DNA from: JALHST01 sp038316335
GTDB taxonomy: Bacteria; Bacteroidota; Bacteroidia; Flavobacteriales; Flavobacteriaceae
Direction: 5' to 3'
NCBI GenBank assembly: GCA_038316335.1
Contig: JBBQAM010000001.1
Coordinates: 124,001-188,000, forward strand
Length of the DNA stretch: 64,000 bases
Shown here: positions 33,315 through 42,397 of the stretch, piece after piece
Layout: every line of letters starts with the position of its first letter
Position numbering within the stretch: position 1 is the stretch's first letter
Notes under the pieces: model-generated
What the model saw: only the letters and a program-made list of their open reading frames with translations
Database searches by the model: none
What the model was told of the DNA's origin: nothing
Position numbers and translations under genes: made by a program

Positions 33315-34151
33315 TTAGATTCTTGTAACTAGGACCGGTAAGTCAACGTGGTTGGCAACATCCTCCCCGATGCTTCCCTTAAAGAAGTGGGCAAGGCCGC
33401 TACGACTGTGCGTAATTATCGCAATAACATCTGCATGGGCTTCCTTGGCAAAATTATAGATTCCCTTTTCGATGGAATAATCACAATAGTAGGTTACCTC
33501 TGGTAGGTCGTTGTTAAGGTCCTGAAATGCAATCTTAAGGAATTCGTTTGTTTTCGCCTGCATTTGAGCGGTATTCATAAACCGTATCCCCGGAAGGTTA
33601 ATATATACCAAACAAAGTTCGACATTCAAAACGATACAGAGTTTTCTAAGATTTTTGTATGCCAAAAGGCTTTTTGGCTCAAAATCAAATGCGAAGACTA
33701 CTTTTTTGATGTGAAAATTCCTGGAGCGTTTCTTAATTACCAAAACAGGAATTTCAGTGGTCCTAACTACTTTTTCAGTATTCGAACCTACAAATATCTC
33801 ACTAATGCCTCCAGTACCATGCGATCCCATAACGATTAAATCAACCTCCTGTTCTTTGGAGATGTTATTGATTTCACCAAAGATTTTGTAATTCTGCACC
33901 ATTTGTTGGATCTTGACACCTTGAAGCCATGGCCTGTTCAAGAATAGCTCAAACCGTTTTTTTGCCAGTTTCATATAATAGTGCGCTTCGGCGAATGCAT
34001 CAGCTTCATCTTCAGAATCAATCGATTCGGAGCGCCCCATCATATGCAACACCACAATTTCGGCATCATATGTTTTTGCAAGTGAAGCTGCGACTTCAAG
34101 GGCATGTTCCGAATGTTTCGAAAAATCAACTGGTACGAGAATTTTTTTCAT
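33315..34151 (-). CDS. universal stress protein, two UspA domains, both motifs recognisable
   Basis: The 278-residue protein starts at the ATG at 34151 (MKKILVPVDFS), as in the other Usp proteins; an upstream ATG at 34175 is less likely. The first domain has GSHGTGGISEIFVGSNT. The second, unlike the five Usp proteins at 6.5-11.3 kb, keeps a nucleotide-loop-like THSRSGLAHFFKGSIG. It is therefore a different Usp subgroup. A weaker palindrome lies 134 bp upstream. Confidence 0.92.
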   Translation of the reverse strand: MKKILVPVDFSKHSEHALEVAASLAKTYDAEIVVLHMMGRSESIDSEDEADAFAEAHYYMKLAKKRFELFLNRPWLQGVKIQQMVQNYKIFGEINNISKEQEVDLIVMGSHGTGGISEIFVGSNTEKVVRTTEIPVLVIKKRSRNFHIKKVVFAFDFEPKSLLAYKNLRKLCIVLNVELCLVYINLPGIRFMNTAQMQAKTNEFLKIAFQDLNNDLPEVTYYCDYSIEKGIYNFAKEAHADVIAIITHSRSGLAHFFKGSIGEDVANHVDLPVLVTRI

Positions 34152-34284
34152 GAAATTTATTTTAGCGATATTCAACTAGGGCTATGCATACTAGGACACT
34201 AGGTCGCTTTCAAAAAAGCGTCCCCAATTTATTCCCAAAATAGCGGTTGTTCTCAAGAGTGATTTTTATGTTTGACACATCGTT

Positions 34285-34298
34285 ACGACTTTTGTCAT
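34285..34298 (-). promoter_or_regulatory. weak Crp/Fnr-type palindrome (ATGAY-N4-RTCAT class)
   Basis: The site reads ACGACTTTTGTCAT. It differs in one outer base and lacks a -7 box at the 29.5-bp offset (TCACTCTT on the minus strand), so its role is less certain than the other sites. Confidence 0.35.
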
Positions 34299-34444
34299 TA
34301 ATTCGCCCAATTATACGTATTGGCTCAAAAAACCAAGAAATCAAAGTCTTCACCTTTAAACGCATGCGTGGCCGCGACAGTGGAGACCCTTCAGTGCCTA
34401 TCCTCTTTTCCGAGGCCTTTGGCTAAAGAATTACAAACCGCTTC

Positions 34445-34470
34445 ATCCAGATTGTAAAACAAGTCTGGAT
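34445..34470. repeat. inverted repeat forming a 10-bp hairpin
   Basis: ATCCAGA-TTG and CAA-G-TCTGGAT pair with one bulged G around a 5-nt loop. No T-run follows, so it is not a standard terminator. Confidence 0.5.
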
Positions 34471-34683
34471 TATAAACGATATGGGCCTGTATTGCAGACG
34501 ATTCTTCGCCTATTATATAAGGTTTTTAAGGCACCTTTCGCTGGGTTAATTGGGTCAACATGCCCCAAATTGAAATAATTACACTAAGAACGATTTCCAT
34601 GACACGTCATTTGAACGTTAATAGTATATGAATCCTTATTTTTATCCTATATTTAAAAATAACCTTGTTTTGCTTTAGGCACT

Positions 34684-34697
34684 ATGATAATTGTCAT
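34684..34697 (+). promoter_or_regulatory. Crp/Fnr-type palindrome (ATGAY-N4-RTCAT class)
   Basis: The site reads ATGATAATTGTCAT, a match in all eight outer positions. TAATTTAA at 34720-34727 starts 29.5 bp from the centre, before the HlyD start at 34748. Confidence 0.72.
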
Positions 34698-34747
34698 TAT
34701 CTATTCAGCGCTTCATACATAATTTAACGGTCTTATTTCAATTTTTT

Positions 34748-35854
34748 ATGTTGTATAATCGCATCCGGGGTTTTGCAGTTTCTATAACGTGCTGCTTACT
34801 GTTGGCAGGTATTGGCTGTAAGAAGGACAAGGATAAAATCGTTCCGGAAAAATCAACTATAACCGAATCGGTCTACTCCTCGGTTACCATTCAACCTGAT
34901 AGCTTATATCAAGCCTATGCCATCGTCGCCGGAATTCTTGATAAAAATCTAGTTCAAGAAGGTGATACAGTTAGCAAAGGCACTCCTTTGTTACAGATAA
35001 TCAACAATTCCCCAAAACTAAATACTGATAATGCCAAGCTCTCTTTACAATTGGCCAGGGAAAATTACGAAGGTAGTTCAGGGGTGCTTTCCGGAATACG
35101 TGATCAATTAGTAGCGGCCGCCCTAAGCTTAAAGAATGATTCGATCAATTACTTTCGGCAGAAGAACCTGTGGGAGCAGAACATTGGATCCAGGGTAGAA
35201 TTCGACAATCGAAAATTGGCTTATGAACTATCAAGAACCAATCTGCAGTTATTGAAGAACCAGTTTGTTCGTACCGAAAATGAACTACAGACACAAGTCG
35301 AACAAGCATCGAATAGTTACAAAAATTCAAAAATTGCCACGGGCGATTTTACAGTCGGCAGTATGATCAATGGCAAAGTCTATGCGCTATATAAGAACCC
35401 TGGCGAAATTGTAACCACGATGGATCCATTGGCATCAGTCGGCAGCAAGGATGTATTTTTGATCGAAATGTTAGTCGATGAAGTCGATATTGTAAAATTG
35501 AACCTTGGCCAGCGTGTATTGATTACTTTAGATGCCTATGGAAAAGATGTTTTTGAAGGTAAGGTGTACAAAATATATCCCAGAAAAGACGAGCGAACAC
35601 AAACGTTTAAAGTGGAGGCGCGTTTTGATAGTCAACCCAAAACATTATTCCCAGGACTTTCCGGTGAAGGCAACATTGTCATTGCACAAAGAGGCGATGT
35701 GCTAACGATTCCAAAATCGTACTTGGTCGATGGCAATAAGGTACTGACCGAAGCGGGCCTCAAGGAAGTACAAATCGGACTTCAAAGCCTGGATAAGGTC
35801 GAGATAAAAGGTGGCATAGATGAACGTACATACCTATTAAAACCTGAGGAATGA
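34748..35854 (+). CDS. HlyD-type periplasmic adaptor lipoprotein of an ABC exporter
   Basis: The 368-residue protein starts at 34748, which gives a lipoprotein signal with LAGIGC. The further upstream start would add 19 residues covering the promoter. A lipoyl-like half (LVQEGDTVSKGTPLL), a coiled coil at about 75-195 and a barrel domain follow. Its stop overlaps the ABC permease start (ATGA). Together with the permease and ATPase it resembles MacAB-type tripartite exporters. Controlled by an ATGAY-N4-RTCAT site. Confidence 0.88.
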   Translation: MLYNRIRGFAVSITCCLLLAGIGCKKDKDKIVPEKSTITESVYSSVTIQPDSLYQAYAIVAGILDKNLVQEGDTVSKGTPLLQIINNSPKLNTDNAKLSLQLARENYEGSSGVLSGIRDQLVAAALSLKNDSINYFRQKNLWEQNIGSRVEFDNRKLAYELSRTNLQLLKNQFVRTENELQTQVEQASNSYKNSKIATGDFTVGSMINGKVYALYKNPGEIVTTMDPLASVGSKDVFLIEMLVDEVDIVKLNLGQRVLITLDAYGKDVFEGKVYKIYPRKDERTQTFKVEARFDSQPKTLFPGLSGEGNIVIAQRGDVLTIPKSYLVDGNKVLTEAGLKEVQIGLQSLDKVEIKGGIDERTYLLKPEE

Positions 35855-37113
35855 CCAATTGGAAAGTAATTCTGAACATTGCCAGGACCCATCTTTTAAC
35901 CAAAATGAAATCTACGGTAACTGCCGCTTTGGGAGTAACATTCGGTATCGGGGCATATATTACGTTGGTCAGCTTTATGACGGGATTGAATGCCATGCTA
36001 GATGATCTGGTATTGAATCAAACACCTCATATACATATATACAATGAAATAGAACCTTCGAAAACACAGCCTATAGGATTGTATTCAGAATTTAAGGATG
36101 CCGTGAACATTGTGCATTCTGTAAAACCAAAACAAAGTCAAAAAAAAATTCATAATGCGGTCCCTATTTTAGAGTATTTAAAAGGGGAAGGGAATGTAAA
36201 GGGGGCCACTCCGCAGTTACGCGCTCAAATCTTTTACATATCGGGGTCGATAGAACTGGGAGGTAATCTTATCGGTGTTGACATTCTGGAGGAGGCGAAG
36301 CTCTCAAATATTCAAGACAACATCGTTGACGGAACCCCACAGGCACTCAAGAATAACGACAACGGAATCCTTTTAGGAGCTGGCTTGGCAAAAAAAATGT
36401 CTTTATCAGTCGGTGATAGGGTTCAAATCAGTACCGTGGGCGGTGCCATATTCCCGTTAAAGATCATAGGGATTTATCAAAGCGGCATTGCCGATATTGA
36501 TAATATACAAAGTTATGCAAACCTTACGACCGTGCAACGAATATTGGGAGAGCCTGAAAATTATATAACCGATATAAATGTCAAGCTCTATAATATTGGT
36601 GAGGCGGTATCAATGGCAAAACGAATCGAACAACAATTCGATGTGAAAGCCATTGATATCAATCAAGCCAACGCGCAGTTTGAAACAGGTTCAAACATTA
36701 GAAACCTAATAACGTATGCCGTTTCTATAACCCTTTTGATCGTGGCCGGTTTCGGTATCTACAATATCCTGAATATGCTTATTTATGAAAAAATGAAGGA
36801 CATAGCGATTTTAAAAGCAATCGGTTTTTCAGGCCGTGATGTGCAATACATCTTTATGAGCCAAGCGTTGATCATCGGTATTGTTGGGGGGCTCTTAGGG
36901 CTGCTCATCGGATTTGGTCTTTCGGTAATCATCAGTCGGGCACCATTTGAAACTGCCGCATTGCCGACAATTACTACCTACCCCGTGAATTTTAAGGTGA
37001 GTTATTATATCATTGGAATCACTTTTGCCCTCATTTCGACTTTTATTGCAGGATATATGCCTTCCAACAAAGCGAAAAGGATAGATCCGGTACGTATTAT
37101 AAGGGGCACCTAA
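35851..37113 (+). CDS. ABC transporter permease (MacB/LolC-like, FtsX domain)
   Basis: This 420-residue protein has one N-terminal helix (about 22-50), a large MacB-like periplasmic domain and three C-terminal helices with the FtsX signature (MLIYEKMKDIAILKAIGFSGRDV). This is the mechanotransmission type used for lipoprotein, peptide or antibiotic export. It is translationally coupled to the adaptor gene and followed after 99 bp by the ATPase. Confidence 0.92.
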   Translation: MTNWKVILNIARTHLLTKMKSTVTAALGVTFGIGAYITLVSFMTGLNAMLDDLVLNQTPHIHIYNEIEPSKTQPIGLYSEFKDAVNIVHSVKPKQSQKKIHNAVPILEYLKGEGNVKGATPQLRAQIFYISGSIELGGNLIGVDILEEAKLSNIQDNIVDGTPQALKNNDNGILLGAGLAKKMSLSVGDRVQISTVGGAIFPLKIIGIYQSGIADIDNIQSYANLTTVQRILGEPENYITDINVKLYNIGEAVSMAKRIEQQFDVKAIDINQANAQFETGSNIRNLITYAVSITLLIVAGFGIYNILNMLIYEKMKDIAILKAIGFSGRDVQYIFMSQALIIGIVGGLLGLLIGFGLSVIISRAPFETAALPTITTYPVNFKVSYYIIGITFALISTFIAGYMPSNKAKRIDPVRIIRGT

Positions 37114-37212
37114 TAGGATATTGTGAATACCCATACCTTAAAAAGGCGTGACTGTAAAGTTTGAAATTGCTAAAGGGATTTAAAATAGGTCGATCCACAA
37201 ATAAAATATTAC

Positions 37213-37887
37213 ATGGGCTTAGTTCTCGAAACCAGGAATATTAACAAGCATTTTAAAAAACCTAGCGATTTTCATGTCCTGAAAGATATTTCCTTTGGGG
37301 TAAAAGATGGGGAATTTGCGTCTATCATGGGGAAATCGGGATCGGGTAAATCAACCTTGTTGTATATCCTTTCGACCATGGATACCGAGTATTCCGGGGA
37401 ACTCTTTTTGAATAATGAGCTTATAACAGGGAAACCTCACGAAGCATTATCCCGTATACGCAACAAATCGATTGGCTTTGTATTTCAATTTCATTATCTA
37501 CTAACTGAATTCAGCGTCCTCGAAAATGTGATGTTACCTGCCAGGAAACTAGCTGAAAAATCAGATGATCAAATTAGGCAAGATGCCTTGAATAAGCTTG
37601 AAATGCTCGATATTTTAAAGCTTGCCGACAAAAGGGCTGCGCGTATATCAGGTGGAGAAAAACAACGTGTAGCAATTGCCCGTGCCTTGATAAACAATCC
37701 GACCATTCTAATGGGCGACGAGCCAACAGGCAATTTGGATAGCCATAATTCTGAAAACGTGTTTGGTATCTTTAAGCGCTTGAAGGAGCAAGAAGGACTT
37801 TCCTTACTGATCGTTACCCATGATGAGGATTTCGCTAATCGCACGGATCGGATTATTCAAATGGAAGATGGTCGTATCCTACCTTAA
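37213..37887 (+). CDS. ABC transporter ATP-binding protein (MacB/LolD type)
   Basis: This 224-residue ATPase has Walker A GKSGSGKST, Q-loop FQFHYLL, signature SGGEKQR, Walker B ILMGDEPTGNLDS and switch His in VTHDE. This is the LolD/MacB subfamily, which pairs with FtsX-type permeases such as the one just upstream. It probably powers that exporter. Confidence 0.95.
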   Translation: MGLVLETRNINKHFKKPSDFHVLKDISFGVKDGEFASIMGKSGSGKSTLLYILSTMDTEYSGELFLNNELITGKPHEALSRIRNKSIGFVFQFHYLLTEFSVLENVMLPARKLAEKSDDQIRQDALNKLEMLDILKLADKRAARISGGEKQRVAIARALINNPTILMGDEPTGNLDSHNSENVFGIFKRLKEQEGLSLLIVTHDEDFANRTDRIIQMEDGRILP

Positions 37888-38004
37888 ACGAATTTTATCT
37901 TTGGCAAAATAGGTGTGTTGAACTGTGCCCAGCTAGTAGTTCTTCTTTAAGCGTTAAAGTGAATTCCTACTCAGTGATTACAGATCTCTATCCTATGCCT
38001 TAAT

Positions 38005-38766
38005 TCAAGACTCCAACCATTTTTTGAAATCTGACACCTTGGCCTTACTGACGATAATACGGTCTTCAAAATTTGGCACGACGGTTACTAGTAACTTGCC
38101 GCCAAAATAGTGCTTAATATTATGGATCGCATTTTTTCGAACGATGACTTGTCTATTGACCCTACAAAATAGCATGGGATCCAATTCGCTTTCCAAATCT
38201 TCCAATTTCTTGTCCAAGATATAGGTATTCCGATCGGAAGTAGTAGCCTTCACAATACCCGTATCAATATGAAAATAGGCGATTTGATCTGTTTTTATAG
38301 GAATTATTTCATCCCTGTGATGCACCAAATAGGTAGATTTGTAGGATGTATTCTGCTTCTTGATCAGGTTTAACAACCCTGAAACTTGATCTTTGACCAA
38401 TCCGCTGGTCCGAAACTGTACTTTAAATTGCTCCAAGCTCGCAATGAGTTCATCTTCATCAATCGGTTTTAGAAGATAGTCGATGCTGTTCACCTTAAAG
38501 GCCTTCAAGGCATACTGATCATACGCTGTAGTGAAAATTACGGGCACGGTGATTTTGACCTGCTCAAAGATTTCAAAGGAAAGTCCGTCTGCCAAATGGA
38601 TATCTAAAAATACCAGGTCAAGGTCATGATATCTTTCGAAGAAATCTACAGATGATTTTACTGAATCTAACACGGAAACGATCTCAATGGTATCGTCGAT
38701 ACCTTTAAGTAGATAGGCAAGATTATCACTTGCGGCAATTTCATCTTCTATGATTAATACCTTCAT
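38005..38766 (-). CDS. LytTR-family response regulator
   Basis: This 253-residue protein has a receiver domain (1-120; E7/D8, phospho-acceptor Asp55, LLKPI) and a LytTR DNA-binding domain (about 145-250) with FCRVNRQVIVRKNAI. It is translated from a start that overlaps the stop of the histidine kinase gene, so the two form one two-component system. The adjacent ABC exporter is a possible target. Confidence 0.94.
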   Translation of the reverse strand: MKVLIIEDEIAASDNLAYLLKGIDDTIEIVSVLDSVKSSVDFFERYHDLDLVFLDIHLADGLSFEIFEQVKITVPVIFTTAYDQYALKAFKVNSIDYLLKPIDEDELIASLEQFKVQFRTSGLVKDQVSGLLNLIKKQNTSYKSTYLVHHRDEIIPIKTDQIAYFHIDTGIVKATTSDRNTYILDKKLEDLESELDPMLFCRVNRQVIVRKNAIHNIKHYFGGKLLVTVVPNFEDRIIVSKAKVSDFKKWLES

Positions 38767-39803
38767 GCCGTTTTAAATAGGGGTAATTTTACATAAAAGG
38801 TATTTTTTTCGGTCGAAATTTCCAATTTTTGTTTACCCAATAAATAAAAACGTTTGTCCAGATTTGCAAGGCCATTGCCGGTACCATCAGCGAGTGTTGT
38901 TCTGGGCCTGATTTCATTTTCTACGCAAATGGCATCTTCTTGTGAATAAATCTTGACCTTTAATGGATTGGTTTCTGAAATCTCATTGTGTTTTACGGCA
39001 TTCTCTACCAACAATTGCAGGGCTAGCGGAGGTAGCTCCCTTGTTAAATAGGTATCATCAATTGAGATGGTTATTTCAATTCGATTGCGATACCTTGTTT
39101 TTATCAAATAGATATAACTCTTCAAAAACTTAAGTTCCTCTTTGACCGTGACGAGATTTCTGTCACCGCTTTGAAGAATATAGCGATACATAAAAGAAAG
39201 CTTCGTAACAAATGATGTGGCCTCCTTATTGTCGCGGATGAGGTAGTTCAAAGAATTTAAGGAGTTGAACAAAAAATGGGGATCGATCTGGTTTTTCAAG
39301 GCCGCCAATTCATTCTGAAGATTCTGTTGCTTTAAGTATTCGTTTTCAAGAACACTTTCTCGTTGAATAACCTGCAACTTCAAGATTCTGGCAATAAAAA
39401 ATAGAACGATCCAAATAATAACATATTTAAAAAATAAAAATCCCCTTTCCTCAAAAGGGATTCCTTGTCCTGCCAAGTTAGGATATAGAAGTTCAAGCAG
39501 TTTTAGCGTGCCGGCCAGTATGGCAAAACCTACTAGGATCATGACTGCAATTCGAAGGGCTGCAGTCTTCAAAAAGCGATAGGACCAATTGGCGTTTATT
39601 TGTAAAATCAACCATGAAAATAGAAAGAAGAATATAAGCTGTAACACAAAATCGGAAATCCATACTTCCGAAAAATCCATTTTACCCTTAGCGATCATTT
39701 TATAGATAAAAAGCGTTTTGGGCAAGGATACCAAAATCGAAATAAGAAGGGAAATTTTTATGATTTCCGATTGCCGTACTTTCTTAAGTGCCATTATATC
39801 CAT
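38763..39803 (-). CDS. LytS-like sensor histidine kinase
   Basis: This 346-residue protein has four hydrophobic segments in residues 12-145 without a large extracytoplasmic domain. The His_kinase domain (IDPHFLFNSLNSLNYLI, about 180-200) with the phospho-acceptor His follows, then an HATPase domain with VENAVKHN and GNGLANL. It probably senses a membrane or intramembrane signal and phosphorylates the LytTR regulator. An in-frame M4 start is possible. Confidence 0.93.
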   Translation of the reverse strand: MDIMALKKVRQSEIIKISLLISILVSLPKTLFIYKMIAKGKMDFSEVWISDFVLQLIFFFLFSWLILQINANWSYRFLKTAALRIAVMILVGFAILAGTLKLLELLYPNLAGQGIPFEERGFLFFKYVIIWIVLFFIARILKLQVIQRESVLENEYLKQQNLQNELAALKNQIDPHFLFNSLNSLNYLIRDNKEATSFVTKLSFMYRYILQSGDRNLVTVKEELKFLKSYIYLIKTRYRNRIEITISIDDTYLTRELPPLALQLLVENAVKHNEISETNPLKVKIYSQEDAICVENEIRPRTTLADGTGNGLANLDKRFYLLGKQKLEISTEKNTFYVKLPLFKTA

Positions 39804-39886
39804 TCTTCTAGTAGCTAAATATACTTTAATAATTAGTTAGGTATCGCATTGTTGTCGTAATTTGAACTGGGATGGTGCAGTAAACG

Positions 39887-39916
39887 AAAAGCCTTTAGTT
39901 CAAACCAAAGGCCTTT
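39887..39916 (-). terminator. rho-independent terminator of the repeat-protein gene
   Basis: On the minus strand AAAGGCCTTTGG pairs with CTAAAGGCTTTT (12 bp with two G-U pairs) and ends in a short T-run, 25 bp past the stop codon at 39941. Confidence 0.7.
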
Positions 39917-39940
39917 CAACTTTATAGTAACATCAACGTT

Positions 39941-40465
39941 TTATTTGGCATAGGGGTCAAAACCTTTAGGTAGATATTTTTGCGTATCGAATCCCAAGTC
40001 GATTTCAGTCTCTACTTCAATAATACGAAGGTCACTTACATCAAGATCATCAGCTGCAACTTCGTTGGCGGCAGTTCGCATACCTTCATAGGCATTGAAA
40101 CCCAAGGGTAGGTATTTTGAGGTGTCAAAGCCTAGGTCTATCTCCTCTTCTACTGTTACCAGATCTATATCGGCAAGCGTCAATTGCATGCCTTCATAGG
40201 CATTAAAATCGTTTGGCAAATAATACGCCGTATCAAATCCCAGATTTATTTCTTCTTCCAATCCTATTAGAACGATGTCATCAACTTGAAGCACCTTTGG
40301 ATTCTCCTGTGTTGTCACTTTTTGTAAAAATGGTTGTTGCAATTCGTTTATTGCATTTAGCTTTTCGTGATGCCCCTTTGATTTTTCACAGGCATCCCGA
40401 CCTACAAAAGAGACCAATACGAGTGCTCCAATTCCGATTCCAATTACTTTGCTTATTTTTTTCAT
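39941..40465 (-). CDS. secreted protein with three LGFDT-x2-YLP-x2-F repeats
   Basis: The 174-residue protein has an N-terminal signal sequence (MKKISKVIGIGIGALVLVSF) and three imperfect repeats at residues 70-93, 106-129 and 151-173. The shared core is E-x-E-I-(D/N)-LGFDT-x2-YLP-x2-F-(N/D)-x-Y. The repeats are acidic and rich in aromatic residues, like a binding or structural module. I know no function for them. The gene stands alone, with its own terminator. Confidence 0.78.
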   Translation of the reverse strand: MKKISKVIGIGIGALVLVSFVGRDACEKSKGHHEKLNAINELQQPFLQKVTTQENPKVLQVDDIVLIGLEEEINLGFDTAYYLPNDFNAYEGMQLTLADIDLVTVEEEIDLGFDTSKYLPLGFNAYEGMRTAANEVAADDLDVSDLRIIEVETEIDLGFDTQKYLPKGFDPYAK

Positions 40466-40975
40466 GATTTTTAGTTTTTAGATTTATTTACTAAGCGTTT
40501 TTTCTTTATTACTAGTACAAATTTAGGGGCGATCATAGGATAAAAGGGACTGTTTTTAAGTGAAACGCCCAAATACGAGAGTGAAACGGCGAATGGGTCA
40601 AGTGAATTTATCGGAAAGGGTGGTTCGCCCGGCAATTAGACTCGAAATAGGCATTCGCCTGCCAGGCAACGACAATCAATTAAATTGCTAAGAAAATAGG
40701 GTTGTTATACTTGGGAGGTACCCAGCATTCGAAGTCCCTGAAATACTTAAGAGCCATTTGGCACTGTGGGAATACTACTTAGGTGCTTTATTAAGTTGAT
40801 GGGGCGAGGGGCATGTAAACATGCTGTTCTGCGCATGCGATGAATCGCCATCAAATGGTAGTGCATCTACAAGGAATCGACTGCGGCTATTTCGTGTTCT
40901 ATAAGGCACAAAAAACCCATTGATGCCATTTAAAAGAAAGGCCTCAATGGGTTAAAAATCGTGAAAATCAAATCA
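40466..40975. other. intergenic region, no gene found
   Basis: In this 510-bp gap I see only the YceI terminator at 40908-40953. No reading frame of coding character and no palindrome of either class is present. Confidence 0.55.
40908..40953 (-). terminator. rho-independent terminator of the yceI gene
   Basis: Perfect 10-bp arms AACCCATTGA and TCAATGGGTT surround a 20-nt loop. On the minus strand TTTTTTG follows, 22 bp past the stop at 40976. Confidence 0.82.
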
Positions 40976-41536
40976 TTATTGCTGGGCCATTTCCAGATTG
41001 ATGGTAATTTCAACTTCATTACCAACTGGCGCCAAATCCCCACCAACTTCAAAATCCTTTCGCAACACAGTTCCAGACATTTTTAACCCAGCCTTCAATT
41101 TCTGGCTACGTTGATCGGTAATAATACCGTTCAGTTTCCCATCTAAGGTTACTGGTTTTGTTACCCCGTGTAATGTTAAGTCGCCGGTCATCTTAAAGGT
41201 TTTTTCCCCAGTTTTTTCGAAGGATGTCGATTTAAACACCATGGTAGGAAATTGGGCAACATCGAAAAAGCGATCACTGCGTAAATCGTCGTCCCTTCTC
41301 GAATTTTCGGTATTAATACTCGTCACCGGGATAGTTACCATGAACGTAGGGTTGTCAAAGGTATCCTCAGCGGTTGCTTCAATATCGAATTCGGTAAACT
41401 TGCCGGTAACTTCGGAAATTAACAAGTGTGAAATCGCGAAATTGATTCCTGAGTGGGCCTTATCGGCCTTCCAGGTGCTTTGTGCAGACAGGGTCGTCCC
41501 TACCAAAAGTATGCATGCAATAATTGATTTTCTCAT
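40976..41536 (-). CDS. YceI family periplasmic lipid-binding protein
   Basis: This 186-residue protein has a signal peptide (MRKSIIACILLVGTTLSAQS) and the YceI lipocalin-like barrel: WKADKAHSGINFAISHLLI, the DDDLRSDRFFDVAQFPTM block and TGDLTLHGVTKPV. These proteins bind long-chain isoprenoids. It stands alone; its promoter region has no palindrome of either class. Confidence 0.94.
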   Translation of the reverse strand: MRKSIIACILLVGTTLSAQSTWKADKAHSGINFAISHLLISEVTGKFTEFDIEATAEDTFDNPTFMVTIPVTSINTENSRRDDDLRSDRFFDVAQFPTMVFKSTSFEKTGEKTFKMTGDLTLHGVTKPVTLDGKLNGIITDQRSQKLKAGLKMSGTVLRKDFEVGGDLAPVGNEVEITINLEMAQQ

Positions 41537-41633
41537 AATGATCTATTTTAAATTATTAAAATTTTTTGGCTCTAAATACTATAAGAAACAGTAGGCCGAC
41601 ATCCTTTCTTCCATTTCAAGAGGGTCGAATAGA

Positions 41634-41670
41634 GGGCAATACCCTGTAGAATCTGATGTTGCCCTTTTTT
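41634..41670 (+). terminator. orphan plus-strand terminator-like hairpin
   Basis: AGGGCAA and TTGCCCT arms are followed by TTTTTT on the plus strand only. The genes on both sides are on the minus strand, so no known plus-strand transcript ends here. Confidence 0.4.
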
Positions 41671-41702
41671 AGAAACTCAGTTAGGTTCATTGTTTCCGAT
41701 AT

Positions 41703-42215
41703 TTAGTTGGCTGGCGGTGGTCCGGGCCTTTTCGGCATTTTAAGGCTATCTGCTGGATAGGTGTTTTTTAGATAGGTCATTTGGTCCTCTGCCCAAGTTA
41801 TGAGCGTTTCTCTTTGAGCATCGGTTAAATCGGCCTCTTTATGTAGTCCGAAATAGGTATATTCTGATAAGGGCATTTCTTTTTTCTTCACCATATCGAT
41901 TGTTTCCTCCAATTTATGGTTTTGGAAGGCCAAGGGCATTTTAGCAAATGTGGAAAAATTCAAATGCCGTTTGCCGTCTATAACATGGTCATTAAGCCAC
42001 CACGCCACGGGTTGTACATTTGAATACCACGGGTATACGGTCTTGTTTGAATGACAGTCGTTGCACGACACTTTTAGAATTTGATTCACATCTTCAGGTA
42101 CCGAATATTTGGTCGAAATATCATAGGTCAGATCATTCGATTCATTTTTCTCGGGACGAAAAAACTGGATAATAATGAGAATTATACCAAGTGCAATTAA
42201 GATTTTTTTTATCAT
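41703..42215 (-). CDS. haem-binding domain protein (CxxCH)
   Basis: This 170-residue protein has an N-terminal membrane anchor (IKKILIALGIILIIIQFF) and a haem_bd-type domain with CNDCH (Cys51/Cys54/His55) followed by the conserved YPWY-x2-VQPVAWWL segment. It is probably anchored to the inner membrane and exposed to the periplasm. Its electron partner is unknown. The C-terminus is proline-rich. Confidence 0.88.
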   Translation of the reverse strand: MIKKILIALGIILIIIQFFRPEKNESNDLTYDISTKYSVPEDVNQILKVSCNDCHSNKTVYPWYSNVQPVAWWLNDHVIDGKRHLNFSTFAKMPLAFQNHKLEETIDMVKKKEMPLSEYTYFGLHKEADLTDAQRETLITWAEDQMTYLKNTYPADSLKMPKRPGPPPAN

Positions 42216-42397
42216 TATAGTTGCTTGATTAGTTGATTTACAATAGGAAGTACCAATAACTCTACATCAGGGCATCAATAATTCCCGTTCTTTTGACTTA
42301 TGTTTTACAAAATGGTTTAACGATTTTAAAATTAATTTAAAATAGTATATAATAGGAAATTAAATTATGGGATAATTAATTGTACGATTCATATGCG

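Larger units (their letters stand above)
34152..34747. other. divergent intergenic region with operator sites and a hairpin
   Basis: This 596-bp region separates the Usp and HlyD genes. It holds the palindromes at 34285 and 34684 and a strong hairpin at 34445-34470. No credible coding frame was found in it. Confidence 0.6.

Noticed and set aside
34285..34298. Ninth ATGAY-N4-RTCAT-like site (ACGACTTTTGTCAT)
   Set aside because: Kept only as a weak feature and not counted in the regulon: no -7 box at 29.5 bp, 134 bp from the start codon, and one outer base differs.
39941..40465. Possibility that the repeat protein is a CRISPR-like or VNTR artefact
   Set aside because: Repeats are conserved mainly at the protein level, in one frame with a signal peptide and a terminator.
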